Position numbers and translations under genes: made by a program. A stretch of 42,585 bases of DNA from Odoribacter sp. (GTDB taxonomy: Bacteria; Bacteroidota; Bacteroidia; Bacteroidales; Muribaculaceae): NCBI GenBank assembly GCA_023663145.1, contig JAMPHZ010000021.1, positions 1 through 42,585 on the forward strand. The letters run 5' to 3'. Numbering within the stretch: the stretch's first letter is position 1; the number at the start of each line of letters is the position of its first letter. Under the pieces are notes generated by a model. The model was given only the letters and a program-made list of their open reading frames with translations, was not told the origin of the DNA and made no database searches. Shown here piece after piece: positions 40,604-42,585 of this stretch.

Positions 40604-41956
40604 ATGGAAAGAGACAGACTTGATTTCGGAAACGGTAAAATTGGCAAATTGTTCCGTGCCATGTTTTTCCCTACATTGATAGGGATGATTTTCAATTCTG
40701 CCCTGAACATTTGTGATGGAATGTTTGTGGGGCATGGAGTAGGGAGCAATGCCCTTGCGGCCATAAACATCGTTGCCCCTATATTTTTGATTTGTGCCGG
40801 CCTGGGACTGATGTTCGGAATAGGGGCATCGGTCATAGGCAGCATTCGTCTGGCTGAGGGGAATGTAAAGGCCGCCCGGATAATAATGACTCAAGCATAT
40901 ATAGCAGGAGCTGTAATATTCGGCATTGTTATTATTGGCTCGTTGCTGTTCACACGCCCGTTGCTGTATATGCTTGGGTGTAGTCCGGTTCTGGAAGAAC
41001 TTGCTGCTGAATATCTATTGTGGCTACTTCCCGGATTGATATTCTTTTATCTACAATGTGCGGGGATGATGCTTATCCGTCTTGATGGCTCTCCTCGTTA
41101 TGCCATGAGTGTGCAGATTGTGGCTACAATCCTGAATATATTTCTTGACTGGCTTATGGTCTTCCCTCTCAGAATGGGAATAAAAGGAGCCTCGATGGCG
41201 ACATCCATTTCATGTATTGTGGCAGGATGCATGGTGGTGGCCTATTTTATAATTTTTTCTGATAAACTGAAGTTTTATCGTCTGCGTATTTCTGTAAAAT
41301 CCTTAAGACTTTCAATACGCAACATCGGATATATGGCCAAGATAGGTCTTGCCACATTTATAGCCGAACTTGCTATCGGAGTGATGATGGTGACAGGAAA
41401 TTATATGTTCCTATCATATCTTGGAGAGGCCGGAGTTGCAGCTTTCAGTGTGGGATGCTATCTTTTCCCACTGATATTTTCAGTAAGTAATGCTGTGGCG
41501 CAGTCATCTCAACCGATAATAAGTTATAATTATGGTGCCGGCAAGTGGACCCGTGTCAAAAAAACTCTGATACTGAGCCTCATTACGGCCTCAGTGTGTG
41601 GTCTTATGATGTCAATGGTTATGTGGGCCGGCTCAGGAATATTAGCCGGAATATTTATTGCACGTGGGGAAGCCGCATATGATATCGCAATGTCCGGATT
41701 GAGGTTGCTTGGGCTGTGTGCGTTACCTTTTGCAATGAATATTACATTTATAGGTTATTATCAGAGTTGTGAACAATCCACGAGATCTATTACATATATG
41801 CTGTTGCGAGGTATATTATTCATGGTCCCCGGTTTCATTTTGCTGCCGGTATTATTGGGAGATGCCGGATTATGGTTGGCTATTCCGGTATCGGAGATGC
41901 TGACACTTATTATAATAGTAGTGGCCTATTTATACCGGTACTACAGATCGAAATAA
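40604..41956 (+). CDS. MATE-family multidrug/cation exporter
   Basis: This 450-residue, 12-helix inner-membrane protein begins GKIGKLFRAMFFPTLIGMIFNSALNICDGMFVGHGVGSNALAAINI, the MATE N-terminal signature, and repeats the pattern in the second half (IGLATFIAELAIGVMMVTGNYMFLSYLGEAGVAAFSVG; QSSQPIISYNYGAGKW). It would export drugs or metabolites with Na+ or H+. It starts 48 nt after its -7 box and is divergent from the AraC gene. The GNAT gene follows after 30 nt. Confidence 0.92.
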   Translation: MERDRLDFGNGKIGKLFRAMFFPTLIGMIFNSALNICDGMFVGHGVGSNALAAINIVAPIFLICAGLGLMFGIGASVIGSIRLAEGNVKAARIIMTQAYIAGAVIFGIVIIGSLLFTRPLLYMLGCSPVLEELAAEYLLWLLPGLIFFYLQCAGMMLIRLDGSPRYAMSVQIVATILNIFLDWLMVFPLRMGIKGASMATSISCIVAGCMVVAYFIIFSDKLKFYRLRISVKSLRLSIRNIGYMAKIGLATFIAELAIGVMMVTGNYMFLSYLGEAGVAAFSVGCYLFPLIFSVSNAVAQSSQPIISYNYGAGKWTRVKKTLILSLITASVCGLMMSMVMWAGSGILAGIFIARGEAAYDIAMSGLRLLGLCALPFAMNITFIGYYQSCEQSTRSITYMLLRGILFMVPGFILLPVLLGDAGLWLAIPVSEMLTLIIIVVAYLYRYYRSK

Positions 41957-41986
41957 CTTTATGTATTAATGGATTAGACTTGGAGA

Positions 41987-42481
41987 ATGATACTTGAAAC
42001 GGATAGATTGATTTTACGCCCATGGGTTGAGAATGATGCGGAAGCCTTGTTCAGATATGCAAGCGATCCTGCGGTGGGGACTCCTGCGGGTTGGCCTCCT
42101 CATACCTCTGTTCATATGAGCCGCGAGGTAATACTTACAGTATTCTCGGCTCCTGAGACCTATGCCATAGTCCTTAAATCGACCGGTGTGCCTATAGGTT
42201 GTTGTGGCATAGTCCCCCAAAACGGCACGGATTTATGTAGTAATGTCGCTGAGATTGGTTATTGGATCGGTAAACCATATTGGGGACTTGGAATTGCGAC
42301 AGAGGCGACGAAGTGCTTGATAAATCACTGTTTTGATAATTTGGGAATGACCGCTCTGATGCTTACATATTATGATGGGAACAACCGCTCGCGCAGGGTG
42401 GCTGAGAAATGTGGATTCCGTTACGTACGCACAGCAATTTCCGATAATAGGCTCACTCATTTTACTGAACTTAAGAAATAA
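41987..42481 (+). CDS. GNAT-family N-acetyltransferase (RimJ/RimL-like)
   Basis: This 164-residue enzyme has the GNAT fold: LETDRLILRPWVENDAEALFRYASDP, a beta bulge GIVPQNG...VAEIGYWIGKPYWGLGIATEATKCLINHCFD with the acetyl-CoA loop in YWGLGIATEA (Q/R-x-x-G-x-G/A type), and LTYYDGNNRSRRVAEKCGFRYV, where N-x-x-S-x-x-x-x-E-K-x-G-F is typical of RimJ/RimL. It transfers acetyl groups to amines of proteins or small molecules. It is probably co-transcribed with the MATE exporter. The target is unknown. Confidence 0.92.
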   Translation: MILETDRLILRPWVENDAEALFRYASDPAVGTPAGWPPHTSVHMSREVILTVFSAPETYAIVLKSTGVPIGCCGIVPQNGTDLCSNVAEIGYWIGKPYWGLGIATEATKCLINHCFDNLGMTALMLTYYDGNNRSRRVAEKCGFRYVRTAISDNRLTHFTELKK

Positions 42482-42502
42482 TATAGTTTGCATATTCTTG
42501 CC

Positions 42503-42549
42503 AAGACACGACAACCGCGGGTCATCGGGGCCCGCGGTTGTCGTGTCTT
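42503..42549 (+). terminator. Very strong hairpin after the GNAT gene
   Basis: A perfect 19-bp stem (42503-42521 with 42531-42549; starts AAGACACGAC, centre CCGCGGG) has a 9-nt loop. No long T tract follows, but strength and position, 22 nt past the stop codon, support termination. The last 36 nt of the window hold nothing recognisable. Confidence 0.7.
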
Positions 42550-42585
42550 CAGGGATGGAGGTGTATCTTTATGCTATTGAATCTT

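Noticed and set aside
1..42585. CRISPR arrays, insertion sequences, phage genes
   Set aside because: No regularly spaced repeats, transposase, integrase or phage protein was recognised in either strand.

Overview
The window comes from a gut-type Bacteroidales bacterium. A Muribaculaceae-like member fits best, but that is an inference from gene style rather than a measured placement. The evidence is direct: nearly every isolated transcription unit carries a Bacteroidetes-type -7 box (TAnnTTTG, usually TAACTTTG or TAATTTTG), several with a TTG or TTTG element 18-20 nt further upstream. The gene families are also typical of the order: UpxY-type NusG paralogue, PCMD lipoprotein, plug-barrel outer-membrane protein, and secreted TonB_C-domain proteins. 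No mobile element or CRISPR array was seen.

Region 1 (1-12.8 kb, minus strand) is one long exopolysaccharide/capsule operon. It starts from a promoter near 12.8 kb with a leader of about 230 nt, then encodes a UpxY-like antiterminator, a Wzx flippase, a TagD-like cytidylyltransferase, a LicD transferase, four glycosyltransferases, a Wzy/ligase-type polymerase, two hexapeptide acyltransferases, an ATP-grasp enzyme, a NodB deacetylase, an initiating sugar-phosphate transferase and the first codons of a DegT/DnrJ/EryC1-type aminotransferase cut by the window edge. Most junctions are 4-nt ATGA or GTGA overlaps, so the genes look translationally coupled.

Region 2 (12.9-23.1 kb) is mostly plus-strand and encodes exported proteins: a TlpA-like thioredoxin, two paralogous TonB_C-domain proteins each followed by a protease-fold protein (S41; retropepsin-like), an esterase with a starch-binding-like tail, and a DUF6624-like protein. 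It also holds a PAS-LuxR regulator and a ThiF-like Rossmann protein. The most striking signal is a 17-bp box, TACACTTTTGGGTATGG, present three times. Each copy lies exactly 20 nt from a -7 box; two copies form a perfect inverted repeat between divergent genes. This looks like a small uncharacterised regulon, with the LuxR protein as the obvious candidate regulator. Two broken or unrecognised coding remnants lie at 20.6-21.3 kb.

Region 3 (23.1-35.4 kb, minus strand) holds tRNA-Ser(GGA), an outer-membrane barrel protein, an operon of alpha/beta hydrolase, membrane-anchored MurF-like and Ddl-like ligases, an envelope operon of two paralogous barrel proteins plus a PCMD lipoprotein, and an operon of a UDP-glucose dehydrogenase behind an unusual protein joining a cluster-less radical-SAM-activase-like region to a HIRAN domain.

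Region 4 (35.6-42.6 kb) contains an NTF2-like protein divergent from an HxlR regulator with a palindrome between them, an arginase-family enzyme, an AlkD-type DNA repair protein, an iron-dependent alcohol dehydrogenase, an AraC regulator divergent from a MATE exporter, and a GNAT acetyltransferase ending at a strong hairpin.
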